Of a stretch of 64,000 bases of DNA, positions 9,547 to 19,815 are shown one piece after another. The notes beneath the pieces are model-generated. The model did not search any database and was not told the origin of the DNA. It saw only the letters and a program-made list of their open reading frames with translations. This DNA comes from Vibrio gangliei (GTDB lineage: Bacteria; Pseudomonadota; Gammaproteobacteria; Enterobacterales; Vibrionaceae): positions 124,001-188,000 of the forward strand of contig NZ_AP021869.1 in assembly GCF_026001925.1 (NCBI RefSeq). The letters are read 5' to 3'. Position 1 is the stretch's first letter; each line of letters opens with the position of its first letter. A program made the position numbers and the translations under genes.

Positions 9547-10170
9547 TTAAAAATAGAAATCTCGGATACCCATCAAAAGGTTGTTCACTGCAACAGCCGC
9601 TAATATCAAACCCATCACACGGCTGATAATCGCTGCGCCAACATTACCGATAAGTTTATGAATACTGCTAGCGCCGAGTAGCAGAGCCAAGGTGGCCAGT
9701 AAAACTAATACCATCACGCCAGCAGTTAGGCTTTGGTCGATGATTGAGTTGCGATGATTGTCGGTCAGTAACACGATCGCCATCATAGCACCAGGTGACG
9801 CAATGGATGGAATAGCCAATGGATAAACCGCGAGGTTAGCCAGTTCAGAACGGCCGAGCTTATCTCCGAGTTTGGTTTCTTGCGCGGGCTTACCTTCACC
9901 AAAAATCATACTCAAGGCAAAGAGTAAAAGCACCAACCCTCCTGCAGCTTGGAACGCTGGTAATGGAATTTGCATCGCTTCCAATAACATTTGGCCCATA
10001 ACCAAAAAGAATAAAAGGACACCGGTGGCGATCCCGACCGCTTTTAAGGCGACCAAACGTTTTTGTTTACTAGTTAAACCATGGGTTTGAGAAAGATACA
10101 CGGGGACGGTGCCGACAGGGTCGATGACCGCCCATAAAACAACAAATTGTGTGATGAGAATGGTTAACAA
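9547..10170 (-). CDS. MarC/UPF0056 family membrane protein
   Basis: A 207-residue inner-membrane protein with six hydrophobic segments, including the family pattern ending in GxIDPVGTVPVYL near residue 15-27. Length and build fit MarC (UPF0056). The family was once linked to multiple antibiotic resistance in Escherichia coli, but that role was later withdrawn, and its transport substrate is unknown. It is transcribed in the same direction as nhaP2, 54 bases downstream of its start side, but appears to be its own unit. Family assignment is strong. Confidence 0.85.
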   Translation of the reverse strand: MLTILITQFVVLWAVIDPVGTVPVYLSQTHGLTSKQKRLVALKAVGIATGVLLFFLVMGQMLLEAMQIPLPAFQAAGGLVLLLFALSMIFGEGKPAQETKLGDKLGRSELANLAVYPLAIPSIASPGAMMAIVLLTDNHRNSIIDQSLTAGVMVLVLLATLALLLGASSIHKLIGNVGAAIISRVMGLILAAVAVNNLLMGIRDFYF

Positions 10171-10224
10171 ACATCGCTCCTTGAGATTGGTATTGGCATG
10201 CCCTAAGGAAAGTTGCTAACGGTC

Positions 10225-11952
10225 TCAACTCACTTGAGATTCACTCATTGTAGGCGCTATACCAACAGTGGTAATTCGGTTATCTACTATATCACGGACA
10301 TATAAAGTTATATCGCCCAAATTTTTGGCTTCATCTTGCTGTGGAGCGCCATCGAACGCTTGCATCAGTACTTCGGCTAGCGACAGGTGTTGTTCTGTGG
10401 GTATATGAATACCATATGAATAATGAATGTCGCTAACCTTAGTGAAACCTTTTAATAGTAGTTCACTGTTATAAATCGTAGGCTCTGGCACTTCATCAAT
10501 ACTACTACAAGCCTGGTCAACAAAATCGCGCATATTGGGCGCCATCATAATGAACAAATGATCACCCGCCAGCAATAAGGTAGAGCCGCGAGGTGGAATC
10601 ACTTTCGTACCGCGTGAAATCATCGCCACTACGCAGCCATCAGGTAGTGCCATTTGTGATAGGCGACGACCCGCCGCACGAGAATTTTCTCCGAGTTGAT
10701 ATTGCACAATTTCAGTATCACTTTCACCCAATGTGGTGATCTCTAATGTTGCCGCAGGCGTTGGAGGCGGCGGCACGGTAAGCCCTAACTTTCTGGCCGC
10801 TAAGGGGAGCGTCGATCCTTGGACTGTCGCTGAAATTAACACCACGAAGAACACCACATTAAAAATCAAATTGGCATTGGGAAGTCCATACATTAATGGA
10901 TAAATCGCCAAAATGATCGGTACCGAGCCACGTAATCCCACCCAAGACACTAAGGCGCTTTCTCGCTTATTAAAATCAAATATTTTGAGAACTGGGAAAA
11001 TCGCTAATGGACGGGCGATTAAGATTAGTACAATAGCGATCAGCAAACCTTCAAGCCAGACATCGAGCAAAGAAGAGGGGGTGATCAATAATCCTAAAAT
11101 CACGAACATATTGATTTGACCAAGCCAGGCTAAGCCATCGTGAAACAAGAAGGTGCTTCTTTGGAAGACAAAACGACTATTACCGATCACCACCCCAGTA
11201 ATGAAAATCGCTAAGAAGCCACTGCCACCTAAGTTGGCACTGGCACCAAAAGACAATAATCCTAGCGCGGCTACCATCACAGGGTATAAGCCAGAAGTAT
11301 TGAGATTGATGTGATTGATGATACGAATCGCTAACCAACCACATGCTAAACCAACTAAAGAACCAATACCCATTTGTTGCACGAACAGAATAAACAGCTG
11401 CATCCCAGGTTCAATTTTATTGGTGAGTAATTCCAATAGGCCGACGGTTAAGAAAATCGCCATTGGGTCGTTGGTTGCGCTTTCAATTTCAAGGGTTGAT
11501 TTAAGTCGAGAATTAATATGAATTCCCGCACTTCTTAACAATGAGAATACTGCTGCGGCATCGGTGGAACCCACAATAGCACCGATCAGTAAACCGTATA
11601 GTAAAGAGGTATTGAGAATGTAAGCAGCTGCTACGCCAGTGACTACCGTTGTGATTAATACACCAAAAGTGGCGAGTACCGAGGCCGGTTTCCATACTTG
11701 TTTGATTGAAGCGATAGGGGTTTGCAGGCCACCATCGAACAAAATAATCGCCAGAGCCAGTGTCCCTAAGGCGTGAGCAATTTCAGCGTTATCAAAATAA
11801 ATACCGCCAGGGCCATCCTCACCTGCAAGCATGCCGACAATTAGGAACATAACTAGCAATGGCAGCCCTAAACGAGCAGAGAGTTTGCTGGAAACAATAC
11901 CGAAAACCAGTAAGACAGCAGCAAGTAAAATCAATTGATCAATGATAAACAT
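10225..11952 (-). CDS. nhaP2: potassium/proton antiporter NhaP2 (CvrA family)
   Basis: 575 residues. The first about 390 form a CPA1 antiporter membrane domain of 12-13 helices, with the conserved stretch TDAAAVFSLL near 130 and the acidic pair ESATND near 155-160 in the ion-binding helices. A TrkA_C/RCK_C regulatory domain covers about 400-485, followed by a CorC/HlyC-like C-terminal domain. Homologues exchange K+ for protons; in Vibrio cholerae NhaP2 helps remove excess potassium at low pH. It is a single gene with no obvious partner, and its length is as expected. Confidence 0.88.
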   Translation of the reverse strand: MFIIDQLILLAAVLLVFGIVSSKLSARLGLPLLVMFLIVGMLAGEDGPGGIYFDNAEIAHALGTLALAIILFDGGLQTPIASIKQVWKPASVLATFGVLITTVVTGVAAAYILNTSLLYGLLIGAIVGSTDAAAVFSLLRSAGIHINSRLKSTLEIESATNDPMAIFLTVGLLELLTNKIEPGMQLFILFVQQMGIGSLVGLACGWLAIRIINHINLNTSGLYPVMVAALGLLSFGASANLGGSGFLAIFITGVVIGNSRFVFQRSTFLFHDGLAWLGQINMFVILGLLITPSSLLDVWLEGLLIAIVLILIARPLAIFPVLKIFDFNKRESALVSWVGLRGSVPIILAIYPLMYGLPNANLIFNVVFFVVLISATVQGSTLPLAARKLGLTVPPPPTPAATLEITTLGESDTEIVQYQLGENSRAAGRRLSQMALPDGCVVAMISRGTKVIPPRGSTLLLAGDHLFIMMAPNMRDFVDQACSSIDEVPEPTIYNSELLLKGFTKVSDIHYSYGIHIPTEQHLSLAEVLMQAFDGAPQQDEAKNLGDITLYVRDIVDNRITTVGIAPTMSESQVS

Positions 11953-12157
11953 AGGCGGTACTCTTCATAAAAACATTATGGGTATGAAAGAGAAATAGGG
12001 TCGAGTCCTACCTTCGCTACCTTCTTCTGGAGTTCTGGAGATGAAGACGGTACAAAATCAGCGCAAGGGTGCACCATGATGGATTAAAAGGGAGTGAAAC
12101 GACTTGTAAAAAATACCACGTTTTACGGTGAATATCACACAAGTCGTTAATGATCCC

Positions 12158-12793
12158 TTAATTATCTGTTTCTAATTGTTGCAGCAAGATCACCGCTTGA
12201 GTGCGATTTTTGACATCCAGCTTGCGGAAAATCGCGGTCATGTGCGCTTTGATGGTGGCTTCTGAAACATTGAGCTCATAGGCAATCTGTTTGTTAAGCA
12301 AGCCATCGGACAACATACTGAGCACTTTATATTGCTGTGGCGTTAATGCCGCGAGCTTTTGCGCTAACTCATCACAGGCTTCACTGTTTTGCAATAGGTT
12401 TTCGGGAAAGAAAGGGTCGCCATTTAACACTTGGTTTAAGGCGCTATTGAGCTCACGCATGTCGCTAGATTTGGGGATAAAGCCAAACGCGCCATGACTT
12501 TTTACTTGGCTGACGACACTCGGTTCTTCACTGGCAGAAATGACCACTATCGGCAAATCTGGGTATTCTGCGCGTAAGTGAATTAAGCCCGACATGCCAT
12601 TGGAGCCCGGCATTTTGAGATCGAGTAAAAGCAGATCGGGTTCATCGACTTTTTCGAGTAACGCCAACAAAGCATCCAAAGAATCCGCTTCTAACAGATT
12701 CGCACCGCTGACCGCCATGTGAATAGACTGAAATAAGGCGTTACGAAAGAGTGGATGATCATCTGCAATGATAATGTTGTATGTCGAATCCAT
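12158..12793 (-). CDS. crbR: LuxR/NarL-type response regulator, probable CrbR
   Basis: 211 residues. The receiver domain (1-120) has ADDHPLFR at the acidic pocket and the phospho-acceptor aspartate in LLLLDLKMPG near 58. A LuxR-type helix-turn-helix (about 145-205) reads LTPQQYKVLSMLSDGLLNKQIAYELNVSEATIKAHM. It has no kinase gene beside it. The best local partner is the CrbS-type kinase at 3126-6566, since the CrbS/CrbR pair of vibrios consists of exactly such proteins. CrbR activates acs and controls acetate use. Other orphan LuxR regulators of similar size exist, so the symbol is a context-based inference. Confidence 0.75.
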   Translation of the reverse strand: MDSTYNIIIADDHPLFRNALFQSIHMAVSGANLLEADSLDALLALLEKVDEPDLLLLDLKMPGSNGMSGLIHLRAEYPDLPIVVISASEEPSVVSQVKSHGAFGFIPKSSDMRELNSALNQVLNGDPFFPENLLQNSEACDELAQKLAALTPQQYKVLSMLSDGLLNKQIAYELNVSEATIKAHMTAIFRKLDVKNRTQAVILLQQLETDN

Positions 12794-12915
12794 GACAATA
12801 AGTTCACTGTTTAAGTAACAATGAACCTATTATCAACATGTTTACATCATGTCTCAACCGAGCAAGTCAAAAAGTCTGAAGCATATCCGACTTTTGTCTA
12901 ATAATTGTCCCCGGA

Positions 12916-14805
12916 TTACTTCCGTGACTCTGCAATTAGCTGATTGTTATTAAGATGCTGCATGAAATCGGCGGCATTCATAAAACCGGTAATTCTGGCA
13001 TTAGGTAGGTGTTTGCCTTGTGGATCCCAAAATTCAATCGTTGGCAGACCAAGGACTTTCATTTTTTGCATCAAGGCGATGTCGTCAGGCGTTGCAGCGG
13101 TGACATCGGCTTGAATTAAGACCATGTTGCCTAATTGCGAAGCGACTTGTGGCTCGTGAAATGTGTATTTCTCAAACTCTTTACAAGCCACGCACCAATC
13201 GGCATAAAAATCGAACATCACCGCTTTGTTCGCTGTTTTAGCTTGGGCTAATTGTTGCTCTAGCTCTGCCACGGTCGAAATTCGGGTAAAGGTTACTTGT
13301 GCTTGTTGGTTTTGCTGTGAGTGTGGCGCAGAGAGCACGCCTGCAGTTTGCAGGCCAAAGTAGGCGGAAAATACCAAACCTAAGATAGACACAATCCCCA
13401 CCAGACTTTGCGGCCATTTGCCAGCTTGCATCGATTGTTTGACATGGTAGAGCCAACCAAAGCTCACTAGACCTAATGCAACCCATAAGCTATGCGCCCA
13501 GATCTCAGGCAAAATACGTTCGAGCAAGAAAATCGGCGCCGCCAGCAAAATAAAGCCGAACAATACTTTAACCCGGTTCATCCATTCGCCTGCTTGTGGC
13601 AGTAATTTGTTGCCAAACACCGCGACAATGATCAGTGGAATACCCATGCCAATTGCCAGAGCATACAGCGCAATCGCACCCGTCAATAAGTCACCACTTT
13701 GCGCCACATACAGCAAGGCTCCGGATAGAGGGGCGGTAGTACAAGGGGAGCAGACTAGGCCAGAAATCACACCCATCACGAATACGCCCGTTAAGTTGCC
13801 ACCTTGCTGTTTATTGCTCTGCGCGTTAAGCCAAGTTTGTACTCGACTTGGAAGTTGAATGGTGTATAAGCCAAACATCGACAAGGCCAGTAATACAAAC
13901 AAAATGCTCAAACCAATTAACACGGTTGGAGATTGTAATGCGGCTTGGAATTGTACCCCAAGAGAGGCAACCACTAAGCCCAGTAGCATGTAGGTAAGCG
14001 CCATACCTTGTACGTAAACAAATGACAGCTTGAAGGCTTGCTTGGCTGGTAAGCGCCCACCACCGAGCACAATACCGGTCAAAATCGGGTACATAGGCAA
14101 TACACAAGGCGTGAAAGCCAGTCCAATACCTAGCGCAAGGAAAAGGAAAGGAGTCCACCAATGTTCGGCGAGCTGATCGGCAATACTGGCATCTTGAGCA
14201 TCGCTAGTGCTGGTGGTTGGAGCTTGCTGTGCGGTATTTGCTGTCGCCGTGTTGCTATCGAGTGTATTCGTATTACCGGTATTGGATTTGGTTTCTTGGT
14301 CGGCTGGAACCGCAATGACTTGGTCTGCTTCTGCGCCTGGCATATCCAGTGGTACGACGCGTGTTTCTGGTGGATAGCAAAAACCAGTGGTGGCACAGCC
14401 TTGATATTGGACAATGAGTTCAGCTTGATCGGTAATATTGTTGAGTGGAATGTTTACGCTGACCGGGTCGGTAAAGATATGCACATCACCGAAAAATTCA
14501 TCATGATGGAATGTACCTTCTGGGATCTGAACTTCACCTAATTGCGCATTATTGGCTTTAAATGAAAAACGCTCACGGTAAAGATAGTAGCCGGGTTTCA
14601 CTTGCCAATCTAAGGTAATACGATTGCCTTGCTGCATAAAGTTAAATGGAAAGGCTTGATCTACAGGTACAAAGCGATTGTTACTGGCTACAGAGGGCGC
14701 AGAAAAGTCGACCAGAGGATTTTCGGCTGAATCAAAGTTAACCGCTTGAACGGTTGTGGCGAATAAGCCAAGCAATAAAATAAAGACAGAGCGCAGCACG
14801 AGCAT
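12916..14805 (-). CDS. dsbD: thiol:disulfide interchange protein DsbD
   Basis: 629 residues from the ATG at 14805, chosen because it begins a clear signal peptide ([21 protein letters not shown]). The periplasmic alpha domain carries its cysteine pair in [13 protein letters not shown]. The membrane beta domain has eight helices with cysteines in [12 protein letters not shown] and in CSPCTTAPL. The C-terminal thioredoxin-like gamma domain has [14 protein letters not shown]. All three cysteine pairs needed to pass electrons from cytoplasmic thioredoxin to periplasmic DsbC and cytochrome c maturation proteins are present. A longer frame up to 14862 lacks support. It is monocistronic. Confidence 0.95.
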   Translation of the reverse strand: MLVLRSVFILLLGLFATTVQAVNFDSAENPLVDFSAPSVASNNRFVPVDQAFPFNFMQQGNRITLDWQVKPGYYLYRERFSFKANNAQLGEVQIPEGTFHHDEFFGDVHIFTDPVSVNIPLNNITDQAELIVQYQGCATTGFCYPPETRVVPLDMPGAEADQVIAVPADQETKSNTGNTNTLDSNTATANTAQQAPTTSTSDAQDASIADQLAEHWWTPFLFLALGIGLAFTPCVLPMYPILTGIVLGGGRLPAKQAFKLSFVYVQGMALTYMLLGLVVASLGVQFQAALQSPTVLIGLSILFVLLALSMFGLYTIQLPSRVQTWLNAQSNKQQGGNLTGVFVMGVISGLVCSPCTTAPLSGALLYVAQSGDLLTGAIALYALAIGMGIPLIIVAVFGNKLLPQAGEWMNRVKVLFGFILLAAPIFLLERILPEIWAHSLWVALGLVSFGWLYHVKQSMQAGKWPQSLVGIVSILGLVFSAYFGLQTAGVLSAPHSQQNQQAQVTFTRISTVAELEQQLAQAKTANKAVMFDFYADWCVACKEFEKYTFHEPQVASQLGNMVLIQADVTAATPDDIALMQKMKVLGLPTIEFWDPQGKHLPNARITGFMNAADFMQHLNNNQLIAESRK

Positions 14806-14974
14806 AAGATTATGAGATTCCAACAAAAAATAACGATGAGTGTCAGACCACAAGCATGGCATTAGGTTTCGTGATTGAGTATATCATAGCCATAAGCGAG
14901 AGCACGTCGGGATTATTGGGATTGAATTGTCATCTCACAAAGTAGTAAATGACCTCAAGCGCGGTTAAATAAAA

Positions 14975-14996
14975 AAGCGAGCCCGAAAGCTCGCTT
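14975..14996 (-). terminator. intrinsic terminator of aspA-dcuA
   Basis: An 8-bp stem, AAGCGAGC with GCTCGCTT, loop CCGAAA. On the minus strand it is followed by TTTTTTATTT. It lies 27 bases past the dcuA stop. Confidence 0.88.
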
Positions 14997-15022
14997 AAAG
15001 TGACGTGTTTTTTGCCGATGGC

Positions 15023-16324
15023 TTATAAGATCATGCCACCAAATACAAAACCCAGTGCGACAGATGTGACAATGGTAATCACGCCAGGGATCATGAATGG
15101 GTGATTAAACACCAGCTTACCAATACGAGTGGATCCGGTATCATCCATCTCAACCGCCGCTAATAATGTTGGGTAGGTCGGTAGAACGAATAGCGCACTC
15201 ACGGCAGCAAATGAAGCAATCGCGGTTAATGGCGCGACACCCACAGCAAGCGCGGCTGGCATTAGAGCCGTCGTCGTTGCGCCTTGAGAGTAAAGCAGCA
15301 TAGAGGCAAAGAACAAGGTAATCGCTAACATCCAAGGGTATTGTTGCAGTAAATCACCCGCGAAGTGTTTGATTTCCACAATGTGCGCAGACACAAAAGT
15401 ATCCCCTAACCAAGCCACACCGAGTACACAGATACATGCGCTCATACCTGAGCGAAACGTCGGTGCGACGGCAATTTCTGAAGCATCAATTTTACATAGC
15501 AACACAATTGCCGCAGCCGCGGTGAGCATCAGCGCCATGATCGCTTGAGTTAACACGATATGAGGGTGAGTGATCACGCCAACGGCTGGTGAAATCAAGG
15601 TGGCGTAAGTGACGACACAGATAATTGCAGCACAGAAAATATACACCGATAGTTTCGCAGCAGGCGTTGCTTTCTCACGCTTTTGCTCGCCTTTTAGCTT
15701 GATTAAGCCTTTAGCCATACGATCTTGATATTCAGGGTCATCTTTAAGCTCACAGCCTAAGAAGTTAGCAACAAATGCCCCAACCATACATGCAATGAAG
15801 GTAGTTGGGATACAAACGGCTAATAGGGTTAAGTAGCTGACGCCAAGTGGTTTTAGCAAGCCTGAGAAGAACACAACCGCTGCAGAAATAGGCGAGGCTG
15901 TGATAGCAATTTGCGAAGCGATAACCGCAATAGAAAGTGGACGAGATGGACGAACGCCTTGCTCTTTCGCTACTTCAGCAATAATAGGCAGTGTTGAGAA
16001 CGCCGTGTGGCCTGTGCCCGCAAGTAGGGTCATGAAGTAAGTGACGATTGGTGCGTAGAAGGTAATGCGTTTTGGGTTTTTACGTAAGAATTGTTCAGCC
16101 AATTGGACTAACCAATCCATACCGCCTGCGACTTGCATTGCCGCAATCGCAGAGATAACCGATGCAATAATTAAAATGACATCAATAGGAATAGTACCGG
16201 CATCGAGACCAAAGATAGCAGTAAGCACCACCACACCAGCACCACCAGCAAAACCAATGCCGATGCCGCCAATACGAGCGCCAAGGTAGATAAAGAGTAA
16301 TACAATAATCAGTTGTAATAACAT
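15023..16324 (-). CDS. dcuA: anaerobic C4-dicarboxylate transporter DcuA
   Basis: 433 residues, exactly the DcuA length, with 10-12 hydrophobic segments and the family stretches GGAGVVVLTAIFGLD near 30 and TGHTAFSTLPIIAEVAKEQG near 105. DcuA exchanges aspartate, fumarate and succinate across the inner membrane and supports fumarate respiration. It lies 139 bases downstream of aspA on the same strand, the usual aspA-dcuA pairing: aspartate enters, AspA makes fumarate, and succinate leaves. The hairpin between the two genes could reduce dcuA relative to aspA. Confidence 0.93.
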   Translation of the reverse strand: MLLQLIIVLLFIYLGARIGGIGIGFAGGAGVVVLTAIFGLDAGTIPIDVILIIASVISAIAAMQVAGGMDWLVQLAEQFLRKNPKRITFYAPIVTYFMTLLAGTGHTAFSTLPIIAEVAKEQGVRPSRPLSIAVIASQIAITASPISAAVVFFSGLLKPLGVSYLTLLAVCIPTTFIACMVGAFVANFLGCELKDDPEYQDRMAKGLIKLKGEQKREKATPAAKLSVYIFCAAIICVVTYATLISPAVGVITHPHIVLTQAIMALMLTAAAAIVLLCKIDASEIAVAPTFRSGMSACICVLGVAWLGDTFVSAHIVEIKHFAGDLLQQYPWMLAITLFFASMLLYSQGATTTALMPAALAVGVAPLTAIASFAAVSALFVLPTYPTLLAAVEMDDTGSTRIGKLVFNHPFMIPGVITIVTSVALGFVFGGMIL

Positions 16325-16423
16325 GACGTTGCCTTTTTCATAATTTAAAAATTAACCTGAAATGCAGATTCATCACTCAAATCTGCAGGGCACGTTAATT
16401 TCAACTTTATTCGTTTGAAAAAT

Positions 16424-16447
16424 ATAGGGAACCTATTGGCTCCCTAT
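16424..16447 (-). terminator. intercistronic hairpin between aspA and dcuA
   Basis: ATAGGGA (16424-16430) pairs with TCCCTAT (16441-16447), with further inner CC/GG pairs. On the minus strand ATTTTTC follows. It is a moderate terminator that likely allows partial read-through into dcuA. Confidence 0.6.
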
Positions 16448-16463
16448 TTTATATTAGCAACGA

Positions 16464-17909
16464 TTAGTTATAACGCTTCGCTTTGTATTGTGGGTGCATT
16501 AGGTTTTCAGGAGAGAAGATTTCATCAAGCTGCTCTTCTGTTAATAAACCACGGTCTAGCACGATTTCACGTACGCTCTTACCGGTTTCGGCACAAATTT
16601 TACCTACGATGTCACCTTGGTGATGGCCAATGTATGGGTTTAGGTAAGTCACGATACCGATTGAATTGTATACGTACGCTTCACACACTTCTTTGTTGAC
16701 AGTGATGCCGTCGATGCACTTGTCACGTAAGTTCACACACGCATTTTTCAAGATTTCTAGTGACTCAAACATACATTGTGCGATCACAGGCTCCATCACG
16801 TTTAGCTGTAATTGGCCGCCTTCTGCTGCGAACGAAATGGTGTTGTCGTTACCTAGCACTTTAAAACACACTTGGTTTACCACTTCTGGTACTACTGGGT
16901 TGACTTTCGCAGGCATGATGGATGAACCTGCTTGAAGCTCAGGTAGGTTGATTTCGTTTAAGCCAGCGCGAGGGCCAGAAGAAAGTAGACGTAGGTCGTT
17001 ACAGATCTTAGACAGTTTAACCGCAAGACGTTTAAGTGCGCCGTGCGCCATCACGTAAGCGCCACAGTCAGAAGTTGCTTCGATCAAGTCTTCAGCAGGC
17101 ACACACTCAAGACCTGTCACTTCTGATAGGTGTTTCACTGCAAGCGCTTGATATTCTGGCGCAGCGTTAAGACCCGTACCGATCGCGGTCGCGCCTAAGT
17201 TCACTTCAAGAAGTAGCTTAGAAATGTACTGTAAGTTACGTACTTCTTCGTTTAGCGTGACAGACCAAGCGTGGAATTCTTGACCTACCGTCATTGGCAC
17301 CGCGTCTTGCAACTGAGTACGGCCCATTTTGATGATGGTGTTGAATTCTTGGCTCTTAAGATCGAACGCACCTTTTAGGTATTCAACTGCTTCGATGGTT
17401 TTCATGATGCTGTTGTACACCGCAATGCGGAAGCCGGTTGGGTAAGCACAGTTAGTGGATTGGCTCTTGTTAACGTGATCATTTGGGTTAATGAACTCGT
17501 ATTGACCTTTTTCTTTGCCCATTAGCTCAAGTGCTAGGTTCGCAATCACTTCGTTGGTGTTCATGTTCACCGATGTGCCTGCGCCGCCTTGGAATACGTC
17601 AGATGGGAATTGATCCATACATTTTCCAGTACTTAGGATCACGTCACAAGCTTGGATAATGTAATCACAGATATCAGCAGGAAGAACGCCGATTTCTTTG
17701 TTGGCAAGCGCAGCGGCTTTTTTGGTCATGACCATACCGCGAACGAATTCTGGCACGTCAGAAATAGTCGCTGTTGAGATGTTGAAGTTTTCTACCGCGC
17801 GTACAGTGTGAATGCCGTAATACGCCTCAGCAGGCACCTCACGAGTACCGAGTAAATCTTCTTCAATGCGGAATTTTTGAACAGGAGTATCAATAGTTGA
17901 TGTAGTCAT
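16464..17909 (-). CDS. aspA: aspartate ammonia-lyase AspA
   Basis: 481 residues from the ATG at 17909 ([14 protein letters not shown]), with AGGA about eight bases upstream. The class II fumarase/aspartase signature [19 protein letters not shown] lies near 320, and the catalytic-loop serines belong to it. The enzyme deaminates aspartate to fumarate and ammonia. It feeds fumarate respiration together with DcuA downstream. Its promoter must lie in the 359 bases shared with fxsA; a CRP/FNR-like sequence (TTGATCTATGATC on the minus strand, near 18038-18051) is suggestive but matches only one half-site well. A longer frame to 18011 lacks a matching N-terminus. Confidence 0.95.
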   Translation of the reverse strand: MTTSTIDTPVQKFRIEEDLLGTREVPAEAYYGIHTVRAVENFNISTATISDVPEFVRGMVMTKKAAALANKEIGVLPADICDYIIQACDVILSTGKCMDQFPSDVFQGGAGTSVNMNTNEVIANLALELMGKEKGQYEFINPNDHVNKSQSTNCAYPTGFRIAVYNSIMKTIEAVEYLKGAFDLKSQEFNTIIKMGRTQLQDAVPMTVGQEFHAWSVTLNEEVRNLQYISKLLLEVNLGATAIGTGLNAAPEYQALAVKHLSEVTGLECVPAEDLIEATSDCGAYVMAHGALKRLAVKLSKICNDLRLLSSGPRAGLNEINLPELQAGSSIMPAKVNPVVPEVVNQVCFKVLGNDNTISFAAEGGQLQLNVMEPVIAQCMFESLEILKNACVNLRDKCIDGITVNKEVCEAYVYNSIGIVTYLNPYIGHHQGDIVGKICAETGKSVREIVLDRGLLTEEQLDEIFSPENLMHPQYKAKRYN

Positions 17910-18268
17910 TGGATGGATCCTATAAGCATGGAACGCTAAAAAAATTAATTTTCGGCCTAGGTTGCTTAGAGTCCCTTCACTGCATACGTGCGGCTTATGT
18001 TTTAGCCGCAATCATACTCCTTTAGTATTGGAATAATAGATCATAGATCAAATTTTTATACTAATATTTGAGCATTTTTAGAATTATTGGATGGCATGGT
18101 AATAATTGGTGATAATTTGTACAGGAAAAACAACGTGTTACTCTATTTGCAAGTCGTCTCATTCTACGTAAAGACTCGCTTTATTAGGGCGTTACGTTTT
18201 GAAAGAGTTAATATTTGAGGTCAAGCGAATGAACGCCTACACTGGGGCATAATCTATCGGAGGTGCTT
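17910..18268. other. divergent promoter region of aspA and fxsA
   Basis: 359 bases without a gene, AT-rich. A TTGATC-containing CRP/FNR-like half-site lies near 18038-18051 in minus orientation, upstream of aspA. I see no convincing RNA gene or terminator. It is shared by two genes read away from each other. Confidence 0.45.
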
Positions 18269-18772
18269 GTGTTTCCAATTCTAGTCGTTTTATTTATTTG
18301 TGTGCCCATCATTGAGATTGCGTTATTTATTCAAGTGGGCGGTTTGATTGGCTTATGGCCTACCATTGCGATTGTGCTACTCACGGCGTTTGTTGGTGCT
18401 TCGCTTGTGAGAAGTCAGGGCATACAAACTCTGATGTCGGTTCAGTCGCGCCTGCAGCAAGGTGAGTTACCGGCGCAACAAATCATTGAAGGCGTGATGT
18501 TAGCCGTGGCAGGTGTTTTACTGCTGACGCCAGGGTTTATGACGGATGCTTTGGGTATGCTTGTATTGCTTCCCGCTCCTCGTGCTTGGCTGGCTAAACA
18601 AGCCATGCAGCGTGTGAAAGTCAACGCCTCTTCGGCTCACTTCCATACTCAGTATGGCGATAATCAGTTTCAGGGGAACCCATTTCAAAATTCAGAGCAT
18701 GATCAGCAAGGTGATGTGTATGAAGGGGAGTTTGAAAAGCAAACCGATGAGGATAAGAGGATAGAGAAATAG
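18269..18772 (+). CDS. fxsA: FxsA family membrane protein
   Basis: 167 residues from a GTG at 18269 (MFPILVVLFICVPIIEIALF). GGAGG ends six bases before this codon, whereas an earlier GTG at 18263 overlaps the ribosome-binding site. There are three hydrophobic segments in the first 110 residues with the family stretch EIALFIQVGGLIG, then a hydrophilic tail rich in Q, D and E. FxsA (formerly YtxA/F-exclusion suppressor) relieves phage T7 exclusion by the F plasmid in Escherichia coli when overproduced; its normal role is unknown. In gammaproteobacteria it often lies close to aspA, as here. Confidence 0.85.
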   Translation: MFPILVVLFICVPIIEIALFIQVGGLIGLWPTIAIVLLTAFVGASLVRSQGIQTLMSVQSRLQQGELPAQQIIEGVMLAVAGVLLLTPGFMTDALGMLVLLPAPRAWLAKQAMQRVKVNASSAHFHTQYGDNQFQGNPFQNSEHDQQGDVYEGEFEKQTDEDKRIEK

Positions 18773-18777
18773 CGGTT

Positions 18778-19265
18778 ACGGAGCTCGTTGTTCGGGCGCT
18801 GCGCTGCTGGTTTCTCGAAAAAGCGAAAAGAAAAGAGATAGAGACGAGATGCGTGAACGCTTCGCTCCGAGTTGCGAGTCGTTCATCTGAGCGATGATGT
18901 TTTCGTTCTTACACGCAACCCGAAACTCGTATCCCGCAACAAAAAATTTTTTCGGCTCTCGAGCGGAGCGTCCCCGAATCCCGTTCTTTTCTTTATTCGA
19001 GCCACGAGCAGCGTAGCGCCCGAGTACCGATAGACGAAAAAATGGTAGCGAGTTACTTTCGCTCTTGCAGGCAACCCGAAACACGTTACCCGCAACAAAA
19101 GTGCTTTTCGGTTCTCGAGCGAAGCGTCCCCGAATCCCGTTCCTTTCTTTATTCGAGCCACTAGCAGCGTAGCGCCCGAGTACCGATAAACGAAAAAGAC
19201 CACAGCTCTCACCACGGTCTCTTTATCTTTTTCTAGAAACTAGGCACTCGCAACCTAGTCTTTCG
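18778..19265. repeat. dispersed intergenic repeat, copy B, with internal tandem duplication
   Basis: 496 bases between fxsA and trmL carry no credible gene. The same modules as at 6837-7190 are present, the terminator-like end being in reverse orientation (19194-19230, then TCTAGAAACTAG at 19234). Inside, a unit of about 156 bases is nearly duplicated: 18915-19070 and 19071 to about 19197 share GCAACCCGAAAC, CTCGAGCG, CGTCCCCGAATCCCGTTC and AGCAGCGTAGCGCCCGAGTA. Reverse-strand open frames of about 100 residues result from the duplication and are not called. Confidence 0.75.
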
Positions 19266-19268
19266 CTT

Positions 19269-19748
19269 TTAAACCGCCCCTTCAAACCCCATTTGTCGCC
19301 ACGCTTCAAACGCGATGATCGCCACCGCATTAGAGAGATTCAAGCTACGGCTGTCAGGCATCATGGGAATACGCACGCGTTGTTCCATCGGTAGGGCATC
19401 GATTAAATCGGCAGGTAAGCCGCGTGTTTCTGGGCCAAACAGCAGCACATCACCTTGCTTAAATTGTGCATCCACATGATGGCCGGTGGTTTTGGTGGTA
19501 CAAGCAAAAATACGCACATCTTTGCCGTGTTCTTGTTGCAAATACTCTAAGAAGGCAGCGTAATTTTTATGACGTTTTACTTTGGCTAAATCGTGATAAT
19601 CCAATCCAGCACGACGTACTTTTTTCTCTTCTAAATCAAAGCCTAGTGGCTCAATCAAATGCAAATTCGCACCACAGTTTGCACATAAGCGAATGATGTT
19701 ACCTGTGTTGGGGGCGATTTCTGGTTCGTATAAAGCAATATCAAACAT
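19269..19748 (-). CDS. trmL: tRNA (cytidine(34)-2'-O)-methyltransferase TrmL
   Basis: 159 residues from the ATG at 19748 ([20 protein letters not shown]), the standard TrmL start. SPOUT-class motifs are present: [13 protein letters not shown] near 14-26, [11 protein letters not shown] near 100, and [18 protein letters not shown] near 122-140, which forms the knotted cofactor site. TrmL methylates the wobble ribose of tRNA-Leu anticodons using S-adenosylmethionine. It lies 70 bases ahead of the cpxA stop in opposite-gene order but on the same strand, and probably has its own promoter. Length is normal. Confidence 0.93.
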   Translation of the reverse strand: MFDIALYEPEIAPNTGNIIRLCANCGANLHLIEPLGFDLEEKKVRRAGLDYHDLAKVKRHKNYAAFLEYLQQEHGKDVRIFACTTKTTGHHVDAQFKQGDVLLFGPETRGLPADLIDALPMEQRVRIPMMPDSRSLNLSNAVAIIAFEAWRQMGFEGAV

Positions 19749-19815
19749 GTTGAGCCTGTGTTCTTTCCATAATAAAAGTTGCACGTATCATAGCAGCAAG
19801 CCATAAATGGGTGAA

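Noticed and set aside
18036..18052. FNR or CRP site controlling aspA
   Set aside because: Only one half-site (TTGATC) fits; the second half departs from either consensus, so it is not listed as a feature.
18776..19215. Two overlapping minus-strand open frames of 102 and 110 codons
   Set aside because: Both lie wholly in the duplicated intergenic repeat, show the same peptide twice (YSGATLLVARIKK), and lack a ribosome-binding site or family.
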